DNA of 64,000 nt from Erwinia aphidicola (GCF_024169515.1 NZ_JAMKCQ010000001.1:372001-436000); one strand, 5' to 3'; positions 25,971-35,260 are shown, counted from the stretch's first letter. A program made the numbers and translations. The notes: generated by a model not told the origin, from the letters alone.

Positions 25971-28492
25971 CTATCCCGAGCGCCACTTATCGCATCCAGT
26001 TTCGCAATGGTATGACCTTTGACCGCGCCGCCGCGCTGGTGCCCTATCTGCAGCGGCTCGGCATCAGCCATCTTTATGCCTCGCCGATCTTCACCGCCAC
26101 GCACGACTCAACGCACGGCTACGACGTGACGGACGCCAACGAGATCGAACCGTCGATCGGCGGCCGCGCCGGATTTGATCGCATGGTTGAGGCGCTGCAT
26201 CGCGCCGGGCTGGGGCTGATCCTCGATATCGTACCCAACCATATGGCCGCCTCGCTGGAAAACGCCTGGTGGTATGACGTGATCGAACACGGCGCTGACA
26301 GCCGTTATGCCCACCATTTTGATATTGACTGGTCAAGGCGGCTGACGCTGCCCTTCCTCGGCGACGGCTTTGAACACGAGCTGGAAAATGGCCAGATTGC
26401 GGTCAAGCCAGACCCCACCACCGGTAAACCGGCCCTCGCCTGCTACGACAGCTTCTACCCGCTGTCACCCGCCAGCTGGCAGGGGCGCGAGGCCGAGGTG
26501 TTGCAGCTGACCGATCGGGCAGCCATCAGCGCCCTGCATGACAGCCAGCCGTGGCGGCTGATGAACTGGCGCGAGGCGGCCAGCAACCTCTCTTACCGAC
26601 GTTTCTTTGAGATTACCGGCCTGGTGGGCGTGCGGGTTGAAGATCCCCAGGTGTTTGCCGATACGCATCGCCTGATCCTCGAACTGGTTCACAGCGGCGC
26701 GGTCAATGGGCTGCGGGTCGATCACGTCGACGGCCTGGCCGATCCCAAAGGCTACCTTGACCAGCTGCGCCAGCAGGCCGGAGCGGACTGTTACATCACG
26801 GTGGAGAAAATCCTCGCGGAGGAGGAGCATATTCCCGCCGAATGGCCGATTTCCGGCACCACCGGCTATGACTTTATGGCGTCGCTCTCCGATGCGCTGG
26901 TCGATAATGCGAAACTGCCCGCATTACGCAAAATTTATCAGGAAGTGGTCGGCAAACCGGTCAATATGGTCGCCGAACTGCGGGCCGCCAAGCTGCTGAT
27001 GGTCGAGAATAACTTTGCCGGAGAGTTCACCCGGCTGGCGGCGCTGCTCGGTGACATTGCCGCTGCCGACAGCCGTGCGCCCGATGCCCAGGCACTGCGC
27101 CTGGCGCTGCGCGAGCTATTGATTGCCTTCCCGGTGTACCGCACTTACGGCACCCCGCAGGGCATGCCCACCGACAGCCGCGCACTGCTGCAGCGCACCG
27201 CGCAACACCTCAGCGCCAGCGCTTATGCGCCGGACAGCAGCGCGCTGGCATTTCTGCTGCAGGTGCTTAACGGTGAAGTGGCAGAGCAACAGCGCGCCAC
27301 GGCGGATGAGTTGCGCAGTCGTTTTCAGCAGCTCACCGGGCCGCTGATGGCAAAATCGGTGGAGGATACGCTGTTCTTCCGTCAGAACATGGCGCTGGCG
27401 CTGAACGAAGTCGGTGCTGAACCGCTGCCGCGCACCTTCTCTGTCGACCGCTTCCACGCGGAGATGCAGACGCGGCTGGCGCGCCAGCCGGATGCGCTGT
27501 CCGGCACCACCACCCACGATACCAAGCGCGGCGAAGATGCGCGCGCGCGGCTCTACACCCTGACCGAAGCCCCGGACGTTTGGGCAGCCTGCGTGATGCG
27601 CTGGCGCCAGATGAATCAGGCCCGGGTCACGCTGCTGGCCGACGGCCCGGCGCCGAAACCCGCCGGAGAGTGGATGCTGTACCAGGCACTGGCCGGCGTC
27701 TGGCCCGCCACGCTGCAGCCGGATGACGAAGCCGGACTCAGGGCGCTGGATGAACGCTTCCAGGCCTACGTGGAGAAAGCGCTGCGCGAAGCCAAGCTGC
27801 GCACCAGCTGGGTTGACAGCAATGATGCCTATGAAAAGGCGGTGCTCGACTACGCTCACCACCTGCTCTCCCCGGCTAACCTGACATTTTTGCAGGACTT
27901 TACCCGCTCGCTGCAGCCCTTTGTGCGCGCCGGGCTGGTCAACAGCCTGACGCAGACGGTGGTGAAACTGACGGCGCCGGGCGTGCCGGATATCTATCAG
28001 GGCAGCGAAACGCTGGACTTCAGCCTGATCGACCCCGACAACCGCCGCGAGCCGGATTATCCCGCACTGGAGCGCATGCTGGCCGGGCAGCAGTTCCCGA
28101 TATCCACCGGGGAAGCAAGCTGGCTGAGCGGGCAGCTCAACCAGCACGCGATCGCCAGCCTGCTGGCAATCCGCCAGCAGCTGCCGGCGCTGTTTTGCCG
28201 CGGTGACTATCTGCCGCTCGCCGCCGCCAATGCTGAGCAGGATCATCTCATCGCCTGGGCAAGAGTGGACGCCAGCGACGCGCTGATCGCCATCGCGCCG
28301 CGCCTGGTGTTCAGCGCCGTGCAAAACGGTTTTGCCGCCACCTGCCAGGTGAGAGTCGATATCGCACTGCCTGCCGGGCTAACCCAGCGCCGCTACCGTA
28401 ATATTTTCAACGGCGAGGAGATAACCAGCAGCGAACGTTTAGAAACTACCCTGACCGGACTTTTCCCGGCCATTTTCATCGCCATACGCTGA
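25967..28492 (+). CDS. treY: Maltooligosyl trehalose synthase
   Basis: 841 aa, GH13. Turns the reducing-end alpha-1,4 bond of a maltodextrin into the alpha,alpha-1,1 bond of maltooligosyl-trehalose, the substrate of TreZ. N-terminal PSATYRIQFRNGMTFDRAA and YASPIFTATHDSTHGYDVTD are diagnostic. The nucleophile is in VNGLRVDHVDGLADP (about residue 250), the acid/base in VEKILAEEEHIP (about 279), and SGTTTHDTKRGEDARARL lies at about 505-522. Overlaps treZ by 4 nt; AAAGGAGGAAGCAGC provides the ribosome site inside treZ. 50 bp separate it from glgX. Confidence 0.94.
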   Translation: MTIPSATYRIQFRNGMTFDRAAALVPYLQRLGISHLYASPIFTATHDSTHGYDVTDANEIEPSIGGRAGFDRMVEALHRAGLGLILDIVPNHMAASLENAWWYDVIEHGADSRYAHHFDIDWSRRLTLPFLGDGFEHELENGQIAVKPDPTTGKPALACYDSFYPLSPASWQGREAEVLQLTDRAAISALHDSQPWRLMNWREAASNLSYRRFFEITGLVGVRVEDPQVFADTHRLILELVHSGAVNGLRVDHVDGLADPKGYLDQLRQQAGADCYITVEKILAEEEHIPAEWPISGTTGYDFMASLSDALVDNAKLPALRKIYQEVVGKPVNMVAELRAAKLLMVENNFAGEFTRLAALLGDIAAADSRAPDAQALRLALRELLIAFPVYRTYGTPQGMPTDSRALLQRTAQHLSASAYAPDSSALAFLLQVLNGEVAEQQRATADELRSRFQQLTGPLMAKSVEDTLFFRQNMALALNEVGAEPLPRTFSVDRFHAEMQTRLARQPDALSGTTTHDTKRGEDARARLYTLTEAPDVWAACVMRWRQMNQARVTLLADGPAPKPAGEWMLYQALAGVWPATLQPDDEAGLRALDERFQAYVEKALREAKLRTSWVDSNDAYEKAVLDYAHHLLSPANLTFLQDFTRSLQPFVRAGLVNSLTQTVVKLTAPGVPDIYQGSETLDFSLIDPDNRREPDYPALERMLAGQQFPISTGEASWLSGQLNQHAIASLLAIRQQLPALFCRGDYLPLAAANAEQDHLIAWARVDASDALIAIAPRLVFSAVQNGFAATCQVRVDIALPAGLTQRRYRNIFNGEEITSSERLETTLTGLFPAIFIAIR

Positions 28493-28542
28493 CCTCTATC
28501 AGCGTCAACGTCGCTACATAACTTGCACGATGGGGAGAGAGC

Positions 28543-30618
28543 ATGTCGGACAGTCAGCTTTATGAAATAACCGCGGGTTACAGCTATCGTCTGGGTGCCA
28601 ACGTTGAGGAGAACGGGGTGAATTTCGCCCTGTTCTCCGCTCACGCCGAACGGGTAGAACTTTGCCTGTATGACGCCAGCGGCAAAAACGAAATTGCACG
28701 CCTGACACTGCCGGAATACACCAATGAGGTGTGGCACGGCTTTGTGCCGCGCCTGCAGGCGGGAGCGCTGTATGGCTACCGCGTCTACGGTCCTTATGAG
28801 CCGGAAAACGGCCATCGCTTTAATCACCACAAGCTGCTGATTGACCCTTACGCGCGCGAGCTGGTGGGCGACATTGAATGGGATGCAGCCTGCTTTGCCT
28901 ACGATCTTGAGCACGAAGATAAAGACCTGACCTTTGACACGCGCGACAGCGGGCCGTTTATGCCCAAGTGCAAAGTGATCGACCCGGATGAGTTCAACTG
29001 GCACGACGAAAATCGCCCGGCGATTGCCTGGTCGGATGCGGTGATCTATGAGGCGCACGTCAAAGGCTTCACCCAGCTTAATCCGGCGCTGCCAGAAGCC
29101 CTGCGCGGCACCTATGAAGGCATGGGGCACCCGGCAACCGTCGACTACATCAAAAACCTCGGGATTACCTCGGTTGAGCTGCTGCCGGTGCACTGGTTCC
29201 CGGACGATCAGCACCTGCTGGATAAAGGGCTGAAAAACTTCTGGGGCTATAACACGCTGGCGTTCTTTGCCCCGGCCTCACGCTATTACGGGCCGGCGGG
29301 TATTCAGGGCTTCCGCGATATGGTGCGCGCCTTCCATGATGCGGGTGTCGAGGTGATCCTTGACGTGGTGTATAACCACACGGCGGAGGGCAACGAGCTT
29401 GGCCCGACGCTCTCTTTTAAGGGCATCGACAACTACTCCTACTACCGCACGCTGCCGGAAGAACATCGCTATTACATCAATGACACCGGCACCGGCAACA
29501 CCGTGAATACCTCGCATCCGCGCGTGCTGCAGATGGTGCTGGACTCTCTGCGCTTCTGGGCGGAATCGATGCATATCGACGGATTCCGCTTCGACCTGGG
29601 GACGATTCTCGGGCGCGAACCGCAGGGCTTCGACCCGCGCGGCGGCTTCTTCGACGCCATTATGCAGGACCCGGTGCTGTCAAAACTGAAGCTGATTGGC
29701 GAGCCGTGGGACATTGGCCCCGGGGGTTATCAGGTTGGCGGCTTCCCGCCGGGCTGGGGCGAATGGAACGACAAGTATCGCGACACCGTGCGCGAATACT
29801 GGCACGGCGACAATGTCTCCAGCGATTTTGCCGCACGCCTGCTCGGCTCCGGCGATCTGTACGACCAGCGCGGGCGCCGCCCGTCGGCCAGCATCAACTT
29901 TATCACCGCCCATGACGGCTTTACTCTCAATGACCTTGTTTGCTGGAATGAGAAGCACAATGAAGCCAACGGCGAGGACAATAACGACGGCCACAACGAT
30001 AACCGTTCATATAACTTCGGTGCCGAAGGGCCAACCGACGATGAGACCATCAACGCCCTGCGCGACCGGCAGAAACGCAACTTCCTCGCCACGCTGCTGT
30101 TCTCCCACGGCACGCCGATGCTGCTGGCGGGCGACGAGTTTGGCCGCAGCCAGCAGGGCAACAACAACGGCTACTGTCAGGACAGCGAGATCTCATGGGT
30201 CCACTGGGAAAATCGCCGCCCAGCTGACGATGAGTTACATGAATACACCCGCCATCTGCTGACGCTGCGCGCTGCGCAACCGCTGCTGCGGCGCGAGAGC
30301 TGGCGCGATGGCATGGAGATAAAATGGTTTAACGCCGGGGGCGGCTTCCAGCTGCCCGAGCACTGGGAGCATGGCACCACGCTGGGCGTCTATCTGTCAC
30401 GCGCCGATCTGCAGCAGGAGGACGGGATCTGGCATGACGTGCTGATGCTGTTCAATCCGTTTGAGGGCAATGTTCCCTTCCTTATCCCGCAGCTTGGCGA
30501 AGGCGGCTGGGTGCTGGAGATCACCACCAGCTCCACCGCTAAGCCAGGTATGGTGATTACCCGCGAGAAGGATTTTGAACTGGAGGGACGCAGCTTTGCG
30601 CTGTTCAGAAGGCCGTAA
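28543..30618 (+). CDS. glgX: Glycogen debranching enzyme, GlgX/TreX type
   Basis: 691 aa, GH13 isoamylase. Cuts alpha-1,6 branches of glycogen, yielding linear maltodextrins for TreY. N-terminal CBM48 (GANVEENGVNFALFSAHAERVELCLYD), then the barrel with VILDVVYNHTAEGNE, nucleophile DGFRFDLGTILGR (about residue 349), acid/base IGEPWDIGPGGYQVG (about 386) and TAHDGFTLNDLVCWNEKHNE (about 457). ATG at 28543 behind GGGGAGAG. Third gene of a treZ-treY-glgX cluster that makes trehalose from glycogen without UDP-glucose. Whether the main glycogen glgX is elsewhere cannot be judged. Confidence 0.93.
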   Translation: MSDSQLYEITAGYSYRLGANVEENGVNFALFSAHAERVELCLYDASGKNEIARLTLPEYTNEVWHGFVPRLQAGALYGYRVYGPYEPENGHRFNHHKLLIDPYARELVGDIEWDAACFAYDLEHEDKDLTFDTRDSGPFMPKCKVIDPDEFNWHDENRPAIAWSDAVIYEAHVKGFTQLNPALPEALRGTYEGMGHPATVDYIKNLGITSVELLPVHWFPDDQHLLDKGLKNFWGYNTLAFFAPASRYYGPAGIQGFRDMVRAFHDAGVEVILDVVYNHTAEGNELGPTLSFKGIDNYSYYRTLPEEHRYYINDTGTGNTVNTSHPRVLQMVLDSLRFWAESMHIDGFRFDLGTILGREPQGFDPRGGFFDAIMQDPVLSKLKLIGEPWDIGPGGYQVGGFPPGWGEWNDKYRDTVREYWHGDNVSSDFAARLLGSGDLYDQRGRRPSASINFITAHDGFTLNDLVCWNEKHNEANGEDNNDGHNDNRSYNFGAEGPTDDETINALRDRQKRNFLATLLFSHGTPMLLAGDEFGRSQQGNNNGYCQDSEISWVHWENRRPADDELHEYTRHLLTLRAAQPLLRRESWRDGMEIKWFNAGGGFQLPEHWEHGTTLGVYLSRADLQQEDGIWHDVLMLFNPFEGNVPFLIPQLGEGGWVLEITTSSTAKPGMVITREKDFELEGRSFALFRRP

Positions 30619-30745
30619 CGCTGGCAGTCTGGATCGAAACCCCGTACTGAGGCATTATTTGCTAATTAACTGATTAGCAAGGTATCGGCGATGGCAGCAT
30701 TCCTGCCCATCGCCGCACCGCGTCTTAAGTACAGGGAACCGCGTT

Positions 30746-30814
30746 ATGACAGACAACACAGCAACAACCCCGCTGACGATGTACGGCATCAAAATATATT
30801 TAACATTTGGATAA
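30746..30814 (+). pseudogene. yffB: Severed 5' end of yffB, left of the insertion
   Basis: An ATG with AGGGA upstream opens MTDNTATTPLTMYGIK and then runs into AT-rich foreign sequence (IYLTFG stop). TMYGIK is the beginning of YffB (in E. coli ...[13 protein letters not shown]), and the same bases recur at 33568-33588 at the start of the intact downstream gene. So this is the original promoter-proximal end of yffB, cut off by an insertion of about 2.8 kb. Confidence 0.85.
30774..30794 (+). repeat. Left 21-bp direct repeat flanking the AT-rich insertion
   Basis: Starts TGACGATGTACGG and ends CATCAAAA; identical over 21 bp to 33568-33588. The bases on either side differ between the two copies. 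It behaves like an attachment-site duplication inside codons 11-16 of yffB. Confidence 0.88.
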
Positions 30815-30956
30815 TATCTATAAATAGCCCCATACCTTATTAAAAATAAGGCAATATTTGCATCATACCCTACTGCACTTCTCCCCAGCCCTAAAAAACC
30901 AATAACAACTAAGACGAAATTTATTTATAATAAAAACTCACTCACAGCTCAATAAT

Positions 30957-31799
30957 TCAAATCAGCTTAAATGATTTAAATTCTATATGACGATGCTTTA
31001 CATATTCATTTTTGATACAACATTTCTTATACTTTATCCCACTACCACAAAAACACCTCTCGTTTCTTGATACTTTAACCCAATCAGGATTCTTCTTCAT
31101 AAAATCCAAAACAATAGCTTCAGAGAAATTAACTGGATTCATTTTTTTATCATTAAACAAAGACACCATATCGATAAAAACCTTAAAGGATGGATGATCA
31201 TCGTTAATTCCAACCACAAGCCTTTTATCTAAAGGGGAATGCACCAATGCAATATGATCCAATCGTTCTATTTTATTTATTATTGCATAAGCTATTTCAC
31301 CGAAGTATAAATCACCTCTCAAATGCTCACAATCATCACTATCCATGTCTTTATGACATATACTACACTCATGATTTGACTCGATAAAACCAACACTTGA
31401 AAATAAACCATAGGGATATAATCTTTCTAATGACAACAGTTGCTTTTCAAAAAACAAGACAGTTGTACACTGAAGAGTATAGAATTTTTTAATACTCCTA
31501 AGGCTATCCAAAGAGTCTTGCAAAGAAACCCATGAATTATAGTATTTTTTATCTTCGATACTTCCCCAGAAAGAAGCCAAGTTATCAAAAAACGTAAAAA
31601 AAACCTCCCATATATAACCGTCATTCCTTTCTTTTTCTGCAGTTGAATTACTCTTTGATATTCTAATTTGTGAAATCGCGTCTTTTGCAATAAGTTTAAC
31701 ATTATGATAGTGACGGAGGCTTAACTCATGAAATATAGACTCAACATACTCACGAGGCACAAACCGTAATGTCAATGAAGACAATTTCAATTCATACAT
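30957..31799 (-). CDS. SEC-C motif protein of the yffB insertion
   Basis: 280 aa. The C-terminus has a SEC-C zinc motif, SRNERCFCGSGIKYKKCC (about residues 240-257), as in the SecA C-terminus and many accessory proteins. A second possible metal site CSICHKDMDSDDCEHL lies near residues 143-158. The rest is charged, mostly helical and unassigned (LRFVPREYVESIFHELSLRH at the start). No membrane segment. Third gene of a leftward trio; its ATG at 31797-31799 follows GGAG, 5 bp after the stop of the 130-aa gene. Base composition is far more AT-rich than the backbone. A defence or regulatory role is conjecture. Confidence 0.75.
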   Translation of the reverse strand: MYELKLSSLTLRFVPREYVESIFHELSLRHYHNVKLIAKDAISQIRISKSNSTAEKERNDGYIWEVFFTFFDNLASFWGSIEDKKYYNSWVSLQDSLDSLRSIKKFYTLQCTTVLFFEKQLLSLERLYPYGLFSSVGFIESNHECSICHKDMDSDDCEHLRGDLYFGEIAYAIINKIERLDHIALVHSPLDKRLVVGINDDHPSFKVFIDMVSLFNDKKMNPVNFSEAIVLDFMKKNPDWVKVSRNERCFCGSGIKYKKCCIKNEYVKHRHIEFKSFKLI

Positions 31800-31804
31800 T
31801 ATTT

Positions 31805-32197
31805 CTACTCCATGAACTTATTAACGCTGAATTTTTGAACCGTATCTTTTAGAGCATCACTGCTTCCTTTGAAAAAAAATTCCTTTTCAACCCCATCCTT
31901 TTCATTTTTATATTTAACATTAAAGGTTATTTCATTTCTTTCACCTTCCAACCTACCTCTGAAACAGTATTGAACATACTCAAAAACGAGTTTCAAGTAG
32001 TCCCCCAATGTTCCTTCAATAGCTAAATTCACGTAAGGAAGTATTAAGGAAAAATCATGAAGTGCATATTTTTTAGAATCCAAAGGAATTTGAAAATCAA
32101 CTTCGGGGTGATTCATTTTTACCCACTTCCTAAAGTTTCCTGAATCTGTTGGGACCGCGCCATGATAATTTTCGTTGCCCAGAACTTCGATCTTCAT
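31805..32197 (-). CDS. Hypothetical protein, 130 aa, middle gene of the yffB insertion
   Basis: MKIEVLGNENYHGAVPTDSG... Not recognised. Predicted soluble, with a short N-terminal beta segment, a hydrophobic middle (HDFSLILPYVNLAIEGTLGDYLKLVFEYVQYC) that could be helical packing rather than membrane, and a beta-rich end (NEITFNVKYKNEKDGVEKEFFFKG). Ends 5 bp before the SEC-C gene and begins 85 bp after the membrane-protein gene, so the three are probably co-transcribed. Weak ribosome site (GGGTTTGGGTA). AT-rich. Confidence 0.7.
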   Translation of the reverse strand: MKIEVLGNENYHGAVPTDSGNFRKWVKMNHPEVDFQIPLDSKKYALHDFSLILPYVNLAIEGTLGDYLKLVFEYVQYCFRGRLEGERNEITFNVKYKNEKDGVEKEFFFKGSSDALKDTVQKFSVNKFME

Positions 32198-32282
32198 TAC
32201 CCAAACCCTTTGTTAAAATAAATAAAAAACCTTATTTCACTGCAATTTTGTAACATAAAATACATTGAGCTACTTTTTAAAC

Positions 32283-33035
32283 TTAGTTTATATCCCTTGC
32301 ATTCAAAAGGATAGTAGGTGGAACCAGGAAACCGTTCCACTGTAAAAAAAGATAATCTATAATATGTTGATATAAAAACTTATCAAGTAAATAGTAAATC
32401 CAATAACGTTGAGTAGAGTTAAACCTTGTCATAAATATAGATTTTAATATTGAAGTGTAATTACAACCTTCATCATCACTTATTTTTATTATTTCCACTA
32501 CCTCAATAAATAATGAAAGGCCATCCAAGATCTCGAAACTAGAGTATTCCATTGTTGCAAAATATGAAAATTCCTCAAGTTCGTTTTCTGTCTCGCCTTC
32601 TTCATGTGCCTGCAGTGCAGTAACCACAAAATCATTACACTCGTCACATAATGCATCAAGGTTTATAATTTTATTTGTTAATTGGCAATACAATCCTTTT
32701 TTTAATGATCCTTCCAACTCACTTACTAAACTTCTAACAATTTCAATATTCTCCTTTCTTTCAATAAGCCTGTAAGATTTCATCGATTCATCTAAAGTTC
32801 TAATCAAAATTAAAACAGTAATAAATGTTAACAACGGAGCTAGCACCCCAGCCACCCCACCTATAAATGAACCAAATGCCCCCCAATCGCCAGCTTCTTT
32901 TGAAAAACCAGAATGAAAATTATAAAAATATAATACAAATGGAATGGATATTATAAACACAAAAAAAATAGCTGCACTCATATACCCTTTGATAAATATC
33001 AAAATAAACTTAATAAATTTATGTGTGTTTCGCAT
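32283..33035 (-). CDS. Two-helix membrane protein resembling putative phage abortive-infection proteins
   Basis: 250 aa from the ATG at 33033-33035 (AGGTGG upstream); a GTG three codons earlier is possible. Two N-terminal membrane helices (about residues 7-35 and 50-80), with the linker ...AGDWGAFGSFIGGVAGVLAPLLTFITVLILIRTLDES. This WG-x-FG-x-FIGG pattern followed by a hydrophobic helix and a charged helix (YRLIERKENIEIVRSLVSEL) is what I remember for the putAbiC family of putative abortive-infection proteins. The large C-terminal part is cytoplasmic and helical. First gene of the leftward trio in the insertion. The family call is tentative and needs a profile search. Confidence 0.62.
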   Translation of the reverse strand: MRNTHKFIKFILIFIKGYMSAAIFFVFIISIPFVLYFYNFHSGFSKEAGDWGAFGSFIGGVAGVLAPLLTFITVLILIRTLDESMKSYRLIERKENIEIVRSLVSELEGSLKKGLYCQLTNKIINLDALCDECNDFVVTALQAHEEGETENELEEFSYFATMEYSSFEILDGLSLFIEVVEIIKISDDEGCNYTSILKSIFMTRFNSTQRYWIYYLLDKFLYQHIIDYLFLQWNGFLVPPTILLNARDIN

Positions 33036-33542
33036 AACTCCCACCTAAAAAATTAAATCCTAACTAGTTTTTTTGTATTTTTTCAGTGAAAAAAGAGTGC
33101 CATATGATAAAAAAGTGACTCAGAATTCACACAAGACATTGATTTAATTATTTTATTTTTCATAAACGACGTCAGAAACTAACTTCCTGATCCTTGGAAA
33201 AGCAGCCTAAATCAATGCCTCTGCAGTATGGCATATGCTGCAAACCCCAATCAAGTAAGATAAAGGAGACATTATCAAGCAAGTGACCGTTGTGATTTCA
33301 GGATACAATCGAATTCTAATAGCTCAAAAAAACGTCTAATATCTTACCGAGAAATCACTTCGTTCTAATCAACCTTCTATATAACCCCAATATTATGGGC
33401 AAATCCTAGATTAGCTATTTTTTCTATAATAATCATCAGACCAGACAAGTCAAATACCCAACGCGGCATTAACAGGTACATTGTTTTCAAGTATCGAGAT
33501 CGCAGGTATGCTACTGACCATTAGAAAAATATAGGAAACCTC
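33036..33542. other. AT-rich non-coding right arm of the yffB insertion
   Basis: 507 bp with no credible gene. It must carry the promoter of the leftward trio and, since the original yffB promoter is cut off, whatever now drives rightward yffB. A TATAAT at 33425-33430 is a possible -10 for the latter but has no good -35. Near 33265 an AAAGGAG is followed by a short open run (IKQVTVVISGYNRIL) without an ATG, perhaps a gene remnant. Confidence 0.55.
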
Positions 33543-33923
33543 ATGAAAACTAAGGCAGATCGCCAGATGACGATGTACGGCATCAAAAACTGCGACACCA
33601 TTAAAAAAGCCCGCAAGTATCTGGAAGCGCACGGCGTGGCCTATCAGTTCCACGACTATCGCGCTGACGGGCTGGATGCAGAACTGCTGCAGCGCTTTAT
33701 CGACACGCTCGGCTGGGAGCCGCTGCTCAACACGCGCGGCACCACCTGGCGCAAGCTGGATGAGGCGGTGCGTAATGCGGTGAATAATCCCGCAGCCGCA
33801 CGCGATCTGATGCTGGCACAGCCGGCAATCATCAAACGTCCGTTGCTCTGTGCGCCGGACGGCACTATGCTGCTGGGCTTCAGCGAAGCCACCTGGCAGC
33901 CGTTTATTCAGGAGAAGTCATAA
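33543..33923 (+). CDS. yffB: ArsC-family reductase-like protein YffB, re-created after insertion
   Basis: 126 aa from the ATG at 33543 (AGGAAA upstream), or 118 aa (the E. coli length) from the ATG at 33567. Spx/ArsC thioredoxin-like fold: [22 protein letters not shown] at the start with a single Cys (NCDT), [16 protein letters not shown] in the middle, [20 protein letters not shown] at the end. The 5' end is a duplication: the original start lies 2.8 kb upstream, and the first eight codons here (MKTKADRQ) come from the insertion. So the protein is kept but its promoter and N-terminus are replaced. Overlaps no gene; dapE follows after 2 bp. Confidence 0.9.
   Translation: MKTKADRQMTMYGIKNCDTIKKARKYLEAHGVAYQFHDYRADGLDAELLQRFIDTLGWEPLLNTRGTTWRKLDEAVRNAVNNPAAARDLMLAQPAIIKRPLLCAPDGTMLLGFSEATWQPFIQEKS
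33568..33588 (+). repeat. Right 21-bp direct repeat flanking the AT-rich insertion
   Basis: Identical to 30774-30794. Sits at codons TMYGIK of the intact yffB copy; from here rightward the sequence returns to GC-rich backbone. Confidence 0.88.
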
Positions 33924-33925
33924 TC

Positions 33926-35053
33926 ATGTACTGTCCGGTCATTGAGCTGACGCAGCAGCTTATTCGTCGCCCTTCCCTCAGCCCGGATGATGCCGGTTGT
34001 CAGGCTATTCTGATTGCCCGCCTGCAGGCGCTGGGTTTTACTATTGAGCCGATGAACATCGGCGATACCCTGAACTTCTGGGCATGGCGCGGTCAGGGTG
34101 AAACCCTGGCGTTTGCCGGCCACACCGACGTGGTGCCGACCGGCGATGCCAACCGCTGGATCAACCCGCCGTTTGAACCCACCATCCGCGACGGCATGCT
34201 GTTTGGCCGCGGCGCGGCTGATATGAAAGGTTCACTGGCAGCGATGACCGTGGCCGCCGAGCGCTTTGTCGCCGCGCATCCAAACCACAAAGGCCGCCTG
34301 GCTTTCCTGATCACCTCTGATGAAGAGGCCAGCGCCACTAACGGCACGGTGAAGGTAGTGGAAGCGCTGATGGCGCGCAACGAACGCATGGATTACTGCC
34401 TGGTGGGCGAGCCGTCGAGCACCGAAGTGGTGGGCGACGTGGTGAAAAATGGCCGTCGCGGCTCCATGACCGCCAATCTGACCATTCACGGTGTGCAGGG
34501 CCATGTGGCTTATCCGCACCTCGCCGATAACCCGGTACACCGTGCCATGCCCGCGCTGAATGAGCTGGTGGCCACCGAGTGGGACCAGGGCAATGAATTC
34601 TTCCCGCCGACCAGCATGCAGATTGCCAACGTTCAGGCCGGCACCGGTAGCAATAACGTCATCCCCGGTGACTGCTTTGTGCAGTTCAATTTCCGCTTCA
34701 GCACCGAACTGACCGACGAGCTGATCGTTCAGCGCGTGCAGGAACTGCTGGACCGCCATCAGCTGCGCTACAGCATTGAGTGGAAAGTGTCCGGTCAGCC
34801 GTTCCTGACCTCACGCGGTAAGCTGGTGGATGCGGTTGTTAACGCGGTTGAGCACTATAATGAGATCAGACCGCAGCTGCTCACCACCGGTGGCACCTCT
34901 GACGGGCGCTTTATTGCCCGCATGGGCGCACAGGTAGTAGAACTGGGTCCGGTGAACGCAACCATTCATAAGATCAATGAGTGTGTAAAAGCCGCCGATC
35001 TGCAGCTGTTAAGCCGCATGTATCAGCGGATTATGGAACAGCTGATCGCCTAA
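33926..35053 (+). CDS. dapE: Succinyl-diaminopimelate desuccinylase
   Basis: 375 aa (E. coli 375). Di-zinc M20-type hydrolase of the lysine/meso-diaminopimelate pathway. Metal ligands are visible in FAGHTDVVP (His66), [16 protein letters not shown] and CLVGEPSS; the catalytic-domain end [14 protein letters not shown] is conserved. ATG at 33926 behind AGGAG inside the end of yffB; the two genes are 2 bp apart and probably share the transcript. The insertion upstream in yffB could therefore alter expression of this essential gene. Confidence 0.97.
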   Translation: MYCPVIELTQQLIRRPSLSPDDAGCQAILIARLQALGFTIEPMNIGDTLNFWAWRGQGETLAFAGHTDVVPTGDANRWINPPFEPTIRDGMLFGRGAADMKGSLAAMTVAAERFVAAHPNHKGRLAFLITSDEEASATNGTVKVVEALMARNERMDYCLVGEPSSTEVVGDVVKNGRRGSMTANLTIHGVQGHVAYPHLADNPVHRAMPALNELVATEWDQGNEFFPPTSMQIANVQAGTGSNNVIPGDCFVQFNFRFSTELTDELIVQRVQELLDRHQLRYSIEWKVSGQPFLTSRGKLVDAVVNAVEHYNEIRPQLLTTGGTSDGRFIARMGAQVVELGPVNATIHKINECVKAADLQLLSRMYQRIMEQLIA

Positions 35054-35071
35054 GCGATCTGGGGTGAAGAT

Positions 35072-35260
35072 ATGGAATTTTTGAAGCATTACTGGTGGAT
35101 ACTGGTGATCCTGCTGATGGTCGGCATTCTGATGAATGTCTACAAAGACCTGAAGCGAATCGACCATAAAAAGTTTCTCGATAACAAGCCTGAGCTGCCT
35201 CCGCATCGTGATTTCAACGATAAGTGGGATGATGAAGACGACTGGCCGAAAAAGAAGTAG
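35072..35260 (+). CDS. ypfN: YpfN family membrane protein (UPF0370)
   Basis: 62 aa. One N-terminal membrane helix ([19 protein letters not shown]) followed by a charged cytoplasmic tail ([20 protein letters not shown]) rich in acidic and basic residues. Same position as in E. coli, right after dapE (18 bp). GGTGAAG precedes the ATG. Function unknown. Confidence 0.92.
   Translation: MEFLKHYWWILVILLMVGILMNVYKDLKRIDHKKFLDNKPELPPHRDFNDKWDDEDDWPKKK

Larger units (their letters stand above)
30619..30956. other. Intergenic region with glgX 3' hairpins and the left yffB/insertion boundary
   Basis: 338 bp. Holds a small inverted repeat at 30661-30678 (GCTAAT/ATTAGC) and a GC-rich hairpin at 30687-30714 (GGCGATGG/CCATCGCC), which probably end the glgX transcript. 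The broken 5' end of yffB is at 30746-30794, and from 30795 AT-rich non-coding sequence runs up to the SEC-C gene stop. Confidence 0.6.

Noticed and set aside
30957..33035. Known mobile element (IS or prophage) as carrier of the yffB insertion
   Set aside because: No transposase, integrase or phage gene and no terminal inverted repeats were seen; only the 21-bp direct repeats mark the ends.
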